A DNA stretch of 64,000 nt from Mariniflexile gromovii (lineage in GTDB: Bacteria; Bacteroidota; Bacteroidia; Flavobacteriales; Flavobacteriaceae), in assembly GCF_017814435.1 (NCBI RefSeq), contig NZ_JAGJCB010000001.1, forward strand, positions 320,814 to 384,813. The letters run 5' to 3'. The notes beneath the pieces are model-generated. The model did not search any database, had not been told where the DNA came from, and saw nothing but the letters and a program-made list of their open reading frames with translations. Both the position numbers and the translations under genes were made by a program. Shown here piece by piece: positions 9,435-18,627 of this stretch. Within the stretch, counting starts at the first letter, position 1, and every line of letters begins with the position of its first letter.

Positions 9435-11330
9435 ATGTGCGGAATTAACGGTTTTATATCTTTTAAGCAAGAATCCGAAGATCAATTAAGAAAAAAAATA
9501 ACTTTAATGAATGATCTAATTATTCATAGGGGGCCTGATGATGATGGTGTTTTCACACATGTTACAGAAAATACTTCTATAGCTTTAGGAATGAGAAGAC
9601 TTTCTATTATAGATTTAAATTCAGGCAAACAACCAATCTATTCTGACGATAAAAAAATTGTTATTGTTTTTAATGGAGAAATTTATAATTACCAAATATT
9701 ACGAAACGAATTAATAAGTACTGGTGTTATATTTAAAACACATAGTGATACCGAAGTAATTTTAAAACTTTATGAAAATCAAGGTACAGATTCATTTAAG
9801 AAATTAGATGGGATGTTTGCATTCAGTATTTTTGATAAAAATTTAAATAAAGTTTTTATTGCTAGAGATTTTTTTGGAGAAAAGCCTCTGTATTATACTA
9901 AAACAAATGATAAATTTATTTGGGCTTCAGAGCTTAAGTCTATTTTAAAACTTAACAATAATATTCCAGAAATTGACAAAATTGGTTTAAACCTGTTTTT
10001 TAAACTAACTTATATTCCTTCCCCATATACGATATATAAAAACATATGCAAATTAGAAGCAAACCATTTTATAATTTATGATGTTCAAACACAAGATTAT
10101 AAAATTTGTACAATTGAAGTACCAAAACCTTTAAAGTCAAAAATAAACACATTTAAGAAAGCAAGTGTAGAAGTAAGACAATTAGTTCAGGAAAGCGTAG
10201 AGAGTCGCTCTATATCGGATGTTCCCATTGGAACTTTCTTATCAGGAGGTGTGGACTCTTCAATTGTTTCCTTATGCTTAGCTCAGATGAGTAATAAACA
10301 AATAAATACCTTTTCAGTAGGTTTTGAAAAAAAAACATTTGATGAATCTGATAAGGCTAGAACGGTTTCTAAATTAATAAACAGTAAACACCATGAGTTT
10401 ATTATAAATGAAAAAGATTTAGAAAATAACATCCATGATATTTTAAATAATTTTGATGAACCTTTTGCTGATTCCTCTTCCCTACCTACCTATATAGTTG
10501 CCAGTAAAACGAGCCAACATGTAAAAGTAGCCCTAACCGGTGATGGAGGTGATGAAGTATTTGGCGGTTATAATAAATATTATATTGGTAGTATCAACCA
10601 TAAATACACAAAAATGGTTCCTGAAACTATTCATAAAATAGTTTCAAATCCTTTAAATTATTTATTAAAAACAAAAGACGATAATAGAGGGTTGCGATTT
10701 AAATCTAGACGGGTTTTAAATGCCATTGACTATTCTGATAATTATTACTGGGACATTATTTCTTTAGGGTTTACCTCAAAAACTTTATCTCATTATTTAT
10801 TGGCAGACTTCCATATTAATAATCCCTTTAAATATTACAAAAAGGAAACAGGAATTAATTCTCCCAAAAACTTATTGGAATACAGAGCTATTGACAAGGT
10901 AATGAGTTTAGAGGGCGATATGCTTGTTAAGGTAGATAGAACCAGTATGCTATCATCGTTAGAATGTAGATCCCCTTTTTTAAATAAAAAAATATGGGAA
11001 TATACCAATCAATTACCCCAAGAATACTTGATTAAAGGGTGGAATAAAAAATACATCTTAAAAGATGCTTTTAAAGAAGAATTCCCAAAAGATTTTTTAG
11101 ATAAATCCAAAGCAGGTTTTGGAGTGCCTGTTGGAGATTGGTTAAGATCTATTTTGAGAAGAGAATTAGAAAGTTATATTGAACCTAATTTTATTAAATC
11201 TCAAGAAATATTTAATGCTAACGCTATAACTAAATTAGTAACAGAACACTTAAACGGAAAAGACAATACCTTTATGGTATGGACCTATTTTTGTTTTCAA
11301 AAATGGTTTACTAAAAATTATAGTATATAA
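9435..11330 (+). CDS. asnB: Asparagine synthase (glutamine-hydrolyzing), AsnB type
   Basis: The 631-residue protein begins MCGINGF; Cys2 is the amidotransferase nucleophile after Met removal. RGPDDDG and FNGEIYNY belong to the class II glutaminase domain. SGGVDSS near 275 is the ATP-pyrophosphatase P-loop of the synthetase domain, and LTGDGGDEVFGGY follows near 370. AsnB-like enzymes in glycan loci may amidate uronic acids instead of making free asparagine; the sequence does not decide between these. It ends the first EPS operon, immediately before a strong terminator. Confidence 0.92.
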   Translation: MCGINGFISFKQESEDQLRKKITLMNDLIIHRGPDDDGVFTHVTENTSIALGMRRLSIIDLNSGKQPIYSDDKKIVIVFNGEIYNYQILRNELISTGVIFKTHSDTEVILKLYENQGTDSFKKLDGMFAFSIFDKNLNKVFIARDFFGEKPLYYTKTNDKFIWASELKSILKLNNNIPEIDKIGLNLFFKLTYIPSPYTIYKNICKLEANHFIIYDVQTQDYKICTIEVPKPLKSKINTFKKASVEVRQLVQESVESRSISDVPIGTFLSGGVDSSIVSLCLAQMSNKQINTFSVGFEKKTFDESDKARTVSKLINSKHHEFIINEKDLENNIHDILNNFDEPFADSSSLPTYIVASKTSQHVKVALTGDGGDEVFGGYNKYYIGSINHKYTKMVPETIHKIVSNPLNYLLKTKDDNRGLRFKSRRVLNAIDYSDNYYWDIISLGFTSKTLSHYLLADFHINNPFKYYKKETGINSPKNLLEYRAIDKVMSLEGDMLVKVDRTSMLSSLECRSPFLNKKIWEYTNQLPQEYLIKGWNKKYILKDAFKEEFPKDFLDKSKAGFGVPVGDWLRSILRRELESYIEPNFIKSQEIFNANAITKLVTEHLNGKDNTFMVWTYFCFQKWFTKNYSI

Positions 11331-11376
11331 AAAAGACTAAGAAAGCAGGCTATTGTGCTTTCTTAGTCTTTTTTTT
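11331..11376. terminator. Bidirectional intrinsic terminator between asnB and the beta-helix gene
   Basis: A perfect 15-bp stem (11333-11347 pairing with 11356-11370) closes an 8-base loop and is followed by a T-run on the plus strand and by A/T on the other side. It lies between two convergent genes and can serve both. Confidence 0.92.
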
Positions 11377-11395
11377 ATTATCAGAATATGTGTTT

Positions 11396-13438
11396 TTACT
11401 TAATTATTGTGTTATTGGATCCTTGTATATTATGGTTCAAAAGTTCTCCGCTAAACCCTCTATTGTTTTCAAAATAAGAATTGTTTCCAATAAAATAAAT
11501 TGATCCTTTTGTGGAAATGTTATTCTTAAAAGTTACTCCATTAAAATTATTAAAACGAACTCCTGTGTTATTAAATTGGTTATCACTAACAGTAATGTTA
11601 GCATTTCCCCAAGCTGAATTGCCTTCTGCAAAAATATCATAACCTTGAGTATCTGTATTTTCGAAATAGTTACCCAAAATTTGAAGATTTTTGGTTCCTT
11701 GTTCTCTAATATTTATTGCAGTAGTTGAATTTATTATTTTAAAGTTGTTTGCTTGAATAACTCCATTTGAAGAAGAAGAAAGTCTTAAGCCATTATTAAA
11801 ACTATTATTATTTATCTTAAATTCACTACAAGATTCAAAAGCTCCAAAATTCAAAGCGTTAACAGTGTTATTCGAAATAGTGAAATCATTCGCTCCTTGA
11901 AAGAAAAATGGTCTATCAACATCAATTATATTATTGTCAATTTTCACGTTACCACCACCTCTAAGATTAATTCCATCTGCTTTACTTTTAATAGTGTTGT
12001 TGTAAATATTGGCATCTTTAAGTTCTACAGCTAAAATACCTATGGAACAATCTGTTATAGTGTTATTAAAAATCTTAACCCCTGGATTAGAAGCAAATAT
12101 ACCATAACCTTCAGATTTGATAACATTTCCAGAAACTTCATAATTTCTTGGATCAGTTATTTCAGATATACCTGCATCAATTCCTCCCAGTTGATTGTTA
12201 ACCACTTTAACATTAAACGCTCTACTTATACCCATGTGCTTTTCAAAATCATTCCCGGTAACCAAAATATCATCACCTGTAAAAATCTCTAAAGATTCTC
12301 TAGCACTTCCTCTTTCAGTGTTATTTCTAATTATTACTCTTTTTACTTGCTGCCAAGGAGCATTATAATCATGTATGTCTGGTTCAATGTCAATAGCACA
12401 TTTTGGTGCAGTTCCATTTGATTTTGCAGTATTAATTCCTGCATTTAAGAAAGTATTGTTTTCTACAATAATATCCTCACCATCAGTTATGGACATATTG
12501 TTTCTTCTATTTGAATCAAAAGTGCAACCAGTAATCAAAATGTTTTTACTCGGCACATACAATGGATCATATGCAAACCTGTAACTTTCAATATCAAGTC
12601 CGTCACCAACTGAATTGCTCATATGTACATTTTCAATCTTTACATTTATCCCTGTTTTTATTACAATTAAATGTCCTTGTTCGTGTGTACCATTAATTGA
12701 ATAATCATGCTCATCTCGCTCTCCATACAAATACCCACCTGTAACAGTTACATTTGTAGAATTTTGTATCATTACTAATGGAGCTGGTCTAATTGTATTA
12801 GTTGGAAAAACCCTCAATTTAGTGTTAGGTGTCATTATTAAATTAAAATCAGAGGGTAAATCCATAGCATAACTCCATTCTGTTTCCCCGTAAAAATATG
12901 CATCTAATTTATCTATTTTTAAAGTATTTATACCTAATTCTTTTATTTGCTTAATAATAGAATTAATAATGTTTTTATTATTTTTTGCGACAGTTTGAGA
13001 AACATTTCCTTCAACAATTCCCCATCGTTTAGGATCAAAATTAAATACAGGATCTTTTATTTGAGGTTTATATCCACTAATGGTTAAAGTAGAATTTAAA
13101 AGTTCTCCTGAAATTACATTTTGACTAGAGAAATTTATAGTACCATTAATAATATCACCTCCCTCATAAACAATTGTTACATTTGAAGGTAGGTTAATTG
13201 TAGCCCCTCCTAAATCCATAACACAATTAATTACAACAGTTTGGTTAGCTTGTATAGTACTTAAATCAAAATTACATGGTGTATTATTTTTTACAATATC
13301 TGTATTGTCTTCTGGTTGGTCAGTTCCTTCAACAACCTCGGTTATTGACTCATCAATAAATAGTTCTTCATTATTACATGCCATTACAGACAACAGTACA
13401 AAGAATAGATATAGCATAGGCTTATTAATCATTTTCAT
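11396..13438 (-). CDS. Right-handed parallel beta-helix repeat lipoprotein
   Basis: The 680-residue protein starts with a short signal sequence ending in the lipobox LLSVMAC (Cys21), so it is probably anchored in the outer membrane. Residues about 210-670 are dozens of short repeats such as ILITGCTF, IIVENNTF and VKIDNNII, characteristic of pectate-lyase-like beta-helices (Beta_helix/PbH1). Such proteins can be polysaccharide lyases, epimerases or binding proteins. Convergent placement next to the EPS genes suggests action on the polymer at the cell surface. No catalytic residues could be assigned. Confidence 0.8.
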   Translation of the reverse strand: MKMINKPMLYLFFVLLSVMACNNEELFIDESITEVVEGTDQPEDNTDIVKNNTPCNFDLSTIQANQTVVINCVMDLGGATINLPSNVTIVYEGGDIINGTINFSSQNVISGELLNSTLTISGYKPQIKDPVFNFDPKRWGIVEGNVSQTVAKNNKNIINSIIKQIKELGINTLKIDKLDAYFYGETEWSYAMDLPSDFNLIMTPNTKLRVFPTNTIRPAPLVMIQNSTNVTVTGGYLYGERDEHDYSINGTHEQGHLIVIKTGINVKIENVHMSNSVGDGLDIESYRFAYDPLYVPSKNILITGCTFDSNRRNNMSITDGEDIIVENNTFLNAGINTAKSNGTAPKCAIDIEPDIHDYNAPWQQVKRVIIRNNTERGSARESLEIFTGDDILVTGNDFEKHMGISRAFNVKVVNNQLGGIDAGISEITDPRNYEVSGNVIKSEGYGIFASNPGVKIFNNTITDCSIGILAVELKDANIYNNTIKSKADGINLRGGGNVKIDNNIIDVDRPFFFQGANDFTISNNTVNALNFGAFESCSEFKINNNSFNNGLRLSSSSNGVIQANNFKIINSTTAINIREQGTKNLQILGNYFENTDTQGYDIFAEGNSAWGNANITVSDNQFNNTGVRFNNFNGVTFKNNISTKGSIYFIGNNSYFENNRGFSGELLNHNIQGSNNTIIK

Positions 13439-14018
13439 AAGTTCTTAAATTTGGAAAAAAGTTATTACTAGGTTCAATATTAAAAATTAAATTATAATTA
13501 TCGATTAAGGGTTTTGTTTTTTAGACAAAACACTATTTTTTTATTAAAAAAATCGTTGAAATGTAATTTTGTTTCGATAAAACGTTTTTAGATGATTATA
13601 TTAAACCTATATACGTTCAAAAATTTAGTTTAGATTTTTTAACGCAATATTTTTTCGAATCGCAAATGTAATACAGGTTAAAGAAATCCCTAACTAGTTG
13701 TTAATAAGTACTTGTAACTTCTTTTTATAATTAATAATTGAACTACAAAACATTTTTTTTATAAGAAAAAAGTGACTATATTTTTATTTAATAGAGGTGA
13801 AAATATTTAGAAATTTACAATTTTCAAGAACCAATTATGTATTTATTCTTTTTATCATGCGTGTATAGTTTTAATTTAAAATAAAAAACTAATCGAATTC
13901 TGATAAAAACTTGCTGTATCAACCATAAAATGGTACAATAAACAGACATTATATATATGTAGCTAATTACTTTTATATATTTGCCTTGTAAATATTATTA
14001 TTTACATAATAAATTACT
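13439..14018. other. 580-bp AT-rich divergent intergenic region
   Basis: No ORF worth calling is visible. The region holds a candidate -7 box for the beta-helix gene (CAAATGTA at 13663-13670, read on the minus strand), which would give a leader of over 200 bases. A small GTTTTG/CAAAAC hairpin (13511-13516 with 13526-13531) lies inside that leader. A TATATTTG box (13976-13983) precedes the GT gene at 14019. The rest is AT-rich without clear structure. Confidence 0.6.
13976..13983 (+). promoter_or_regulatory. Bacteroidota -7 promoter box for the 14019 gene
   Basis: TATATTTG matches TAnnTTTG and lies 35 bases before the ATG. No clear TTG (-33) element is seen at the expected distance, so this is a moderate call. 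Confidence 0.5.
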
Positions 14019-15170
14019 ATGAAAAAAAAAATTATTAGAATAACTACAGTGCCAGGATCTTTAAAGGTTTTATTAAATGGTCAACTGAAACATGTATCAA
14101 GCCATTTTGAAGTAATTGGAGTATCATCAAAAGGGAGTAACAACCAGCTAAATGAGTTGTCTAAAAGTGAAAATATACGTGTGATTCCTGTAGAAATGAC
14201 ACGGAAAATCACACCTATCAAAGATACCATTGCTTTATACAATTTATATAAATTATTCAAACAAGAAAAACCTTTTATAGTTCATTCTCATACTCCCAAA
14301 GCAGGAACCTTAGCTATGGTTGCTGCAAAATTAGCTAAAGTGCCCAATAGGTTGCACACCATAGCTGGATTACCATTAGTTGAAACTAAAGGACTTAAAC
14401 GGTTAGTTTTAAATATAGTAGAAAAAATAACTTATCGATGCGCTAGTAAAATTTACCCCAACTCTTTTGGATTGGCGGATATTGTTTTAGAAAACCATTT
14501 TACTTCTAAATGCAAGCTAAAAGTTTTGGCAAATGGAAGTTCTAATGGAATAAACACTGATCATTTCAATATTTGTCATTTTGATGAAATGTTTAAAAAA
14601 TCAATTAAAGAAAAATTAAGAATAAAAGAAGATGACTTCGTGTTCATTTTTGTAGGAAGATTGGTGAAAGACAAAGGTATTAATGAATTGATTGAGGCAT
14701 TTAATATACTAAATAAAGCCCATAGGCATGTTAAGTTACTACTTGTTGGGACATACGAAAATGATTTAGACCCACTGCTTCCTGAAACAATGAAAATTAT
14801 AAATACAAACTCCAATATAATTGTTACGGGTTGGGTTGATGATGTTAGACCTTATTTTGCTATTTCCAATGTATTAACTTTCCCTAGTTACCGTGAAGGT
14901 TTTCCTAATGTAGTAATGCAAGCTGGTGCCATGGAGCTTTCTAGTATAGTTACAGATATAAATGGATGTAATGAAATCATTAAAAACAATGATAGTGGCA
15001 TTATTATTCCAACTAAGGATTCCCAAGCATTATTTAATGCTATGGAATATATATTAACGCACCCTGTAGAAGCGAAACAAATGGGGGAGAAATCAAGGCA
15101 ACATATTGTTTCTAATTATGAACAAACAATCGTTTGGAATGCCATTTTAAATGAGTACAATCAGCTTTAA
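14019..15170 (+). CDS. Glycosyltransferase family 4 (EpsD/PglA-like)
   Basis: The 383-residue GT4 has the pattern of enzymes that act early on undecaprenyl-linked sugars: IVHSHTPKAGTLAMVAAKLA near 88-107 and HTIAGLPLVETKG near 115. FVGRLVKDKGINELIEAF near 207-224 and YREGFPNVVMQAG near 293 (EX7-type loop) complete the GT-B donor site. It opens the second glycan gene group, behind its own promoter box. With the PglC-like transferases further on, it may add the second sugar. A minus-strand methyltransferase lies directly downstream. Confidence 0.87.
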   Translation: MKKKIIRITTVPGSLKVLLNGQLKHVSSHFEVIGVSSKGSNNQLNELSKSENIRVIPVEMTRKITPIKDTIALYNLYKLFKQEKPFIVHSHTPKAGTLAMVAAKLAKVPNRLHTIAGLPLVETKGLKRLVLNIVEKITYRCASKIYPNSFGLADIVLENHFTSKCKLKVLANGSSNGINTDHFNICHFDEMFKKSIKEKLRIKEDDFVFIFVGRLVKDKGINELIEAFNILNKAHRHVKLLLVGTYENDLDPLLPETMKIINTNSNIIVTGWVDDVRPYFAISNVLTFPSYREGFPNVVMQAGAMELSSIVTDINGCNEIIKNNDSGIIIPTKDSQALFNAMEYILTHPVEAKQMGEKSRQHIVSNYEQTIVWNAILNEYNQL

Positions 15171-15202
15171 ACCTTTATAAAAAAATGCGTTATAAAAAAT
15201 AA

Positions 15203-15913
15203 CTATATTTTTTTACATACTAAATTTAACTCACCATAAACTTCAATTACGGAAAAACCTATATTTTCTAAAAGTGAAATTAAATAATCCTTCTTTACCC
15301 AGTATACCAACGGTTGATTTTTATTTAAAAATTTCCAGTTAAATTTTCCATTTAATTTTAGCCAAGGTAAATGATGTTTTTGATATTTCTCTCCTCTAAT
15401 AATCCTCAAAAAATTTACAACTATACTTATCAGCGGGTTGATTTTTCTAGAATTCCATTCAGAAAAGGAAAACATTACAATAGCATTTTTTTGTGCAATC
15501 CTATAGGCTTCTTTTAACGAATTTTTAAACAAGGATTCATCAGATATAAATCCTAAAACTTGTTGAAAATAGATTAAATAGTGAAAAGAATCATTTTCAT
15601 ATTGGTACAAATCCGTAGCATCTGCAACTATAAACTCAATGTTTGATTTGACAATCCTTTTTCTATTATTTGCATAATCTACCATTTCTGGAACAAAATC
15701 AAACGCTGAAATATTTTTAAAACCCAATTCCTCAATATAAAACACCAACCTCCCACCTCCAGTTCCGGCTTCCAATACATTTTTAGTTTTATCAATTAAA
15801 TATTTTTTTATTAAAAATGACTCATGATGATAAATTATTTCAATTTTGCTCCATTTATCCAATAGTGTCGTAGCATAGAGTTTTTTACTTAAATCAACAC
15901 TAAATTTATTCAT
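15203..15913 (-). CDS. Class I SAM-dependent methyltransferase
   Basis: The 236-residue protein has motif I VLEAGTGGGRLVFYIEE near 45-61, then FDFVPEMVDYA (acidic residue of motif II) and IVADATDLYQYENDSFHYLIYF as motifs III-IV. These form the SAM pocket of Rossmann-type methyltransferases. The rest gives no substrate information. It is convergent with the preceding GT gene, 32 bases away. Its location suggests modification of a glycan or a glycan precursor, but this is only context. Confidence 0.82.
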   Translation of the reverse strand: MNKFSVDLSKKLYATTLLDKWSKIEIIYHHESFLIKKYLIDKTKNVLEAGTGGGRLVFYIEELGFKNISAFDFVPEMVDYANNRKRIVKSNIEFIVADATDLYQYENDSFHYLIYFQQVLGFISDESLFKNSLKEAYRIAQKNAIVMFSFSEWNSRKINPLISIVVNFLRIIRGEKYQKHHLPWLKLNGKFNWKFLNKNQPLVYWVKKDYLISLLENIGFSVIEVYGELNLVCKKI

Positions 15914-16075
15914 GAATTAAATATTTATGGTTTGTAGTAAATATATGTAATGTTATGGAATATTAAAATAAAAAACATTAATAGTCAGAATCTTTAGTAA
16001 GAATGCTAATAATCGATAAAATCTCAAACAAGGTCGAATATCAACTTTCAGATTACACAATAGGAAAGAAAATCA

Positions 16076-16083
16076 TATCTTTG
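16076..16083 (+). promoter_or_regulatory. Bacteroidota -7 promoter box for the tailoring module
   Basis: TATCTTTG matches TAnnTTTG, 38 bases before the ATG at 16122. The gap 15914-16121 holds no gene. This box could drive the whole run up to 23520, where gene gaps never exceed about 30 bases. Confidence 0.5.
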
Positions 16084-16121
16084 AATGTATATATAATGTT
16101 ATACTGCTATTAATAAGAAGA

Positions 16122-16748
16122 ATGTACAAAGCAATTTTTAAAAGAGTTATTGATTTTTTTTCTGCATTAATTGGGTTAATAATCTTATCTCCAGTTATAG
16201 TTTTAATATCTATTATTTCATTAATTGTACATAAAAATACACCTTTTTTTCACCAATTAAGACCAGGGAAAAATGAAATTATTTTTAAAATAATTAAATT
16301 TAAAACCATGAATGATTTGAAAGATGAAAATGGGGTGCTTTTACCTGATGAAAATAGGCTGACTAAATGGGGAAAATTCCTTCGAATAACATCTTTAGAT
16401 GAAATACCACAGCTTATTAATGTCCTTAAAGGAGAAATGAGTTTAATAGGGCCTAGACCCTTAATAGTTAAGTATCTCCCCTATTATACCCAAAACGAAA
16501 AGTTAAGACATTCAGTACGACCTGGGATTACAGGATTAGCACAAGTGCATGGTAGAAATAATTTGGATTGGGATTCAAAATTAAAGTTGGATGTAGAATA
16601 TGCTCAAAATATAAATTTTCAATCTGATATAAAAATACTTCTAACAACCATCTTGAATGTCATTATTTCCAAAGATGTGGCAGTAAATTCATATTCCATG
16701 GAACCGGATTTAGATAAAATTAGAACTATACCAAACAAAAATGTATAA
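16122..16748 (+). CDS. PglC-like monotopic phosphoglycosyltransferase (initiating sugar transferase), copy 1
   Basis: The 208-residue protein has one N-terminal re-entrant hydrophobic segment (about 11-36), then RPGKNEIIFKIIKFKTM, SLDEIPQLINVLKGEMSLIGPRP and RPGITGLAQVHGRN, the conserved bacterial sugar transferase blocks. D93-E94 is the catalytic dyad of the PglC superfamily. It transfers a phospho-sugar from a UDP-sugar to undecaprenyl phosphate and so starts glycan assembly. It is a paralogue of the gene at 17991, with a PLP decarboxylase gene between them. It overlaps that decarboxylase gene by 8 bases. Confidence 0.93.
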   Translation: MYKAIFKRVIDFFSALIGLIILSPVIVLISIISLIVHKNTPFFHQLRPGKNEIIFKIIKFKTMNDLKDENGVLLPDENRLTKWGKFLRITSLDEIPQLINVLKGEMSLIGPRPLIVKYLPYYTQNEKLRHSVRPGITGLAQVHGRNNLDWDSKLKLDVEYAQNINFQSDIKILLTTILNVIISKDVAVNSYSMEPDLDKIRTIPNKNV

Positions 16749-17988
16749 TTATAGCCAACTTGAAATAATTTCTAAAGAATTAGGAGATTCCTATTATATT
16801 CTTCATGAAGATAATTATTTGAAGAATATAAAAGACCTAAAATTTGCTTTCAATAAGTATCATGACAAAATTATAATCGGATATTCTTATAAAACTAATT
16901 ACATCCCTAAACTTTGTTCAATAGCAAAGAACAATGGTGTATTTGCTGAAGTAGTATCGGAAATGGAGTTAGATTTGGCAATAAAATTAGGTTATAATTT
17001 TGATAAAATAATTTTTAATGGTCCACTAAAAAAAGAAAATGATTTAGAAAGAACTTTACTTGGAAACAGTATTGTTAATCTAGACTCTTATTATGAAATT
17101 AAGATTTTAGAAAAATTAGTTTACAAATACCCAGATAAAACATTTAAAGTTGGATTAAGAATAAATATGTCTTTAATTGATGAAAACGGGTATTCATCAA
17201 TACAAGACGGATTAGATGTTGGTAGGTTTGGTTTTGATTTTTCCAGTAAAGAGTTTACAAAAGCAATTAAATTATTAAATAAACTAGGTGTTGTTATCAA
17301 TGCTTTACATGGTCATACATCAACTTCAGATAGAAGTTTGAAAAACTTTAACACAATAGCAAAAACATTATGCAATGTTAGAAATGAATTTAATTTAAAT
17401 GAAATAGAATATTTTAATGTTGGAGGTGGATTTTTTGGACCCATGCCCAAAAATCTTTTGAATATTTCTACTCCTACATTTGAAGAGTATGCTAAAACCA
17501 TTGTAGAATCATTTCAAGATGATGAATGGTTTAATAAACATAGCCCTTATATTATTTTAGAACCCGGAGTTTCAGTAGTGTCAAACGCCCTATCTTTTGT
17601 GGCCAAAGTAATTGATATAAAAAAAATTAGAGGTAAAAAGTTTTTACTAATTGAAGGTGGAATTTACAATGTAAAACCCACAGGACATAAATTAAACTTA
17701 CCTTATGAAATAATCTCAAAAAAAGAAAATCACCCATCGTCAAAACTATATGATGTTGTAGGTTCAACTTGTATGGAAAAGGATGTTGTTATGAATAATA
17801 TTACTATAAAAAAAGTAAAGCGTAATGACTATATTCTAATTGATAACGTTGGGGCTTATACCATAGTTAAAACTCCTAATTTTATAAATTATATACCAGC
17901 TATAATATCATTAGATAAAAATGGTAAAGTTTCTGTTGAAAGACATAGGCAAAAAATTGATGATTTATTAATTAATTATGAATTTTAG
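16741..17988 (+). CDS. PLP-dependent decarboxylase, fold type III (diaminopimelate/ornithine decarboxylase-like)
   Basis: This 415-residue protein has the DapDC/ODC fold. K51 in GYSYKTNYIP is the Schiff-base lysine, HGHTSTSDR fills the His position of HxGS, GGGFFGP is the phosphate loop, LEPGVSVVS matches the EPG motif, GSTCMEKDV carries the catalytic Cys, and NVGAYT is the C-terminal motif. All key positions are present, so activity is likely. The substrate is open: an amino acid, or an amino-acid-linked intermediate. It sits between two sugar transferases, which is unlike a lysine-biosynthesis context. Confidence 0.88.
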   Translation: MYNYSQLEIISKELGDSYYILHEDNYLKNIKDLKFAFNKYHDKIIIGYSYKTNYIPKLCSIAKNNGVFAEVVSEMELDLAIKLGYNFDKIIFNGPLKKENDLERTLLGNSIVNLDSYYEIKILEKLVYKYPDKTFKVGLRINMSLIDENGYSSIQDGLDVGRFGFDFSSKEFTKAIKLLNKLGVVINALHGHTSTSDRSLKNFNTIAKTLCNVRNEFNLNEIEYFNVGGGFFGPMPKNLLNISTPTFEEYAKTIVESFQDDEWFNKHSPYIILEPGVSVVSNALSFVAKVIDIKKIRGKKFLLIEGGIYNVKPTGHKLNLPYEIISKKENHPSSKLYDVVGSTCMEKDVVMNNITIKKVKRNDYILIDNVGAYTIVKTPNFINYIPAIISLDKNGKVSVERHRQKIDDLLINYEF

Positions 17989-17990
17989 TT

Positions 17991-18617
17991 ATGTATAAAG
18001 CATTTTTTAAAAGATTGATTGATTTAGCAGCTTCTATAATAGGTTTTATTATTTTAATACCTGTTATATTACTTGTTATTGTTGTTTCATATATTATCCA
18101 TAAAGGAAACCCGTTTTTTTTTCAATGGAGACCTGGTAAAAACGAAAAAGTTTTTAAAATTATTAAGTTTAAAACAATGAATGATTTAAGAGATACTACC
18201 GGGGTTCTTTTACCAGATGCGGCTAGAACAACAAAATGGGGGGCATTTTTAAGAAAAAGTTCTTTAGATGAGATTCCACAGCTAATTAATATTATAAAAG
18301 GAGATATGAGCCTTATAGGACCAAGACCTTTAAGGGTTTCGTATTTACAGTATTATACTGAAAAAGAAAAGTTAAGACATAATGTAAAACCAGGTGTTAC
18401 AGGGTTAGCACAAGTATCTGGTAGAAATAAATTAAGTTGGGATGAAAAATTGGCATTTGATGTTGAATATGTAGAAAAAATGTCTTTTTTGTTTGATCTC
18501 AAAATCCTGTTTAAAACCATAAAAAAAGTATTGTTTCCCTCAGACATTAATATAGATTTACAGACCAATAGCGCATTAGATGTATATCGGACTCAAACAA
18601 AAATCAACCAAAACTAA
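17991..18617 (+). CDS. PglC-like monotopic phosphoglycosyltransferase, copy 2
   Basis: The 208 residues match copy 1 in length and in nearly every motif: RPGKNEKVFKIIKFKTM, SLDEIPQLINIIKGDMSLIGPRP and RPGVTGLAQVSGRN-like text, with D93-E94 as the catalytic dyad. By eye roughly 60% of positions are identical. The start of the membrane hairpin, the segment after LLPD and the last 30 residues differ most. It starts 3 bases after the decarboxylase stop. A different UDP-sugar or a redundant function are both possible. Confidence 0.92.
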   Translation: MYKAFFKRLIDLAASIIGFIILIPVILLVIVVSYIIHKGNPFFFQWRPGKNEKVFKIIKFKTMNDLRDTTGVLLPDAARTTKWGAFLRKSSLDEIPQLINIIKGDMSLIGPRPLRVSYLQYYTEKEKLRHNVKPGVTGLAQVSGRNKLSWDEKLAFDVEYVEKMSFLFDLKILFKTIKKVLFPSDINIDLQTNSALDVYRTQTKINQN

Positions 18618-18627
18618 TTTTTTTTAA

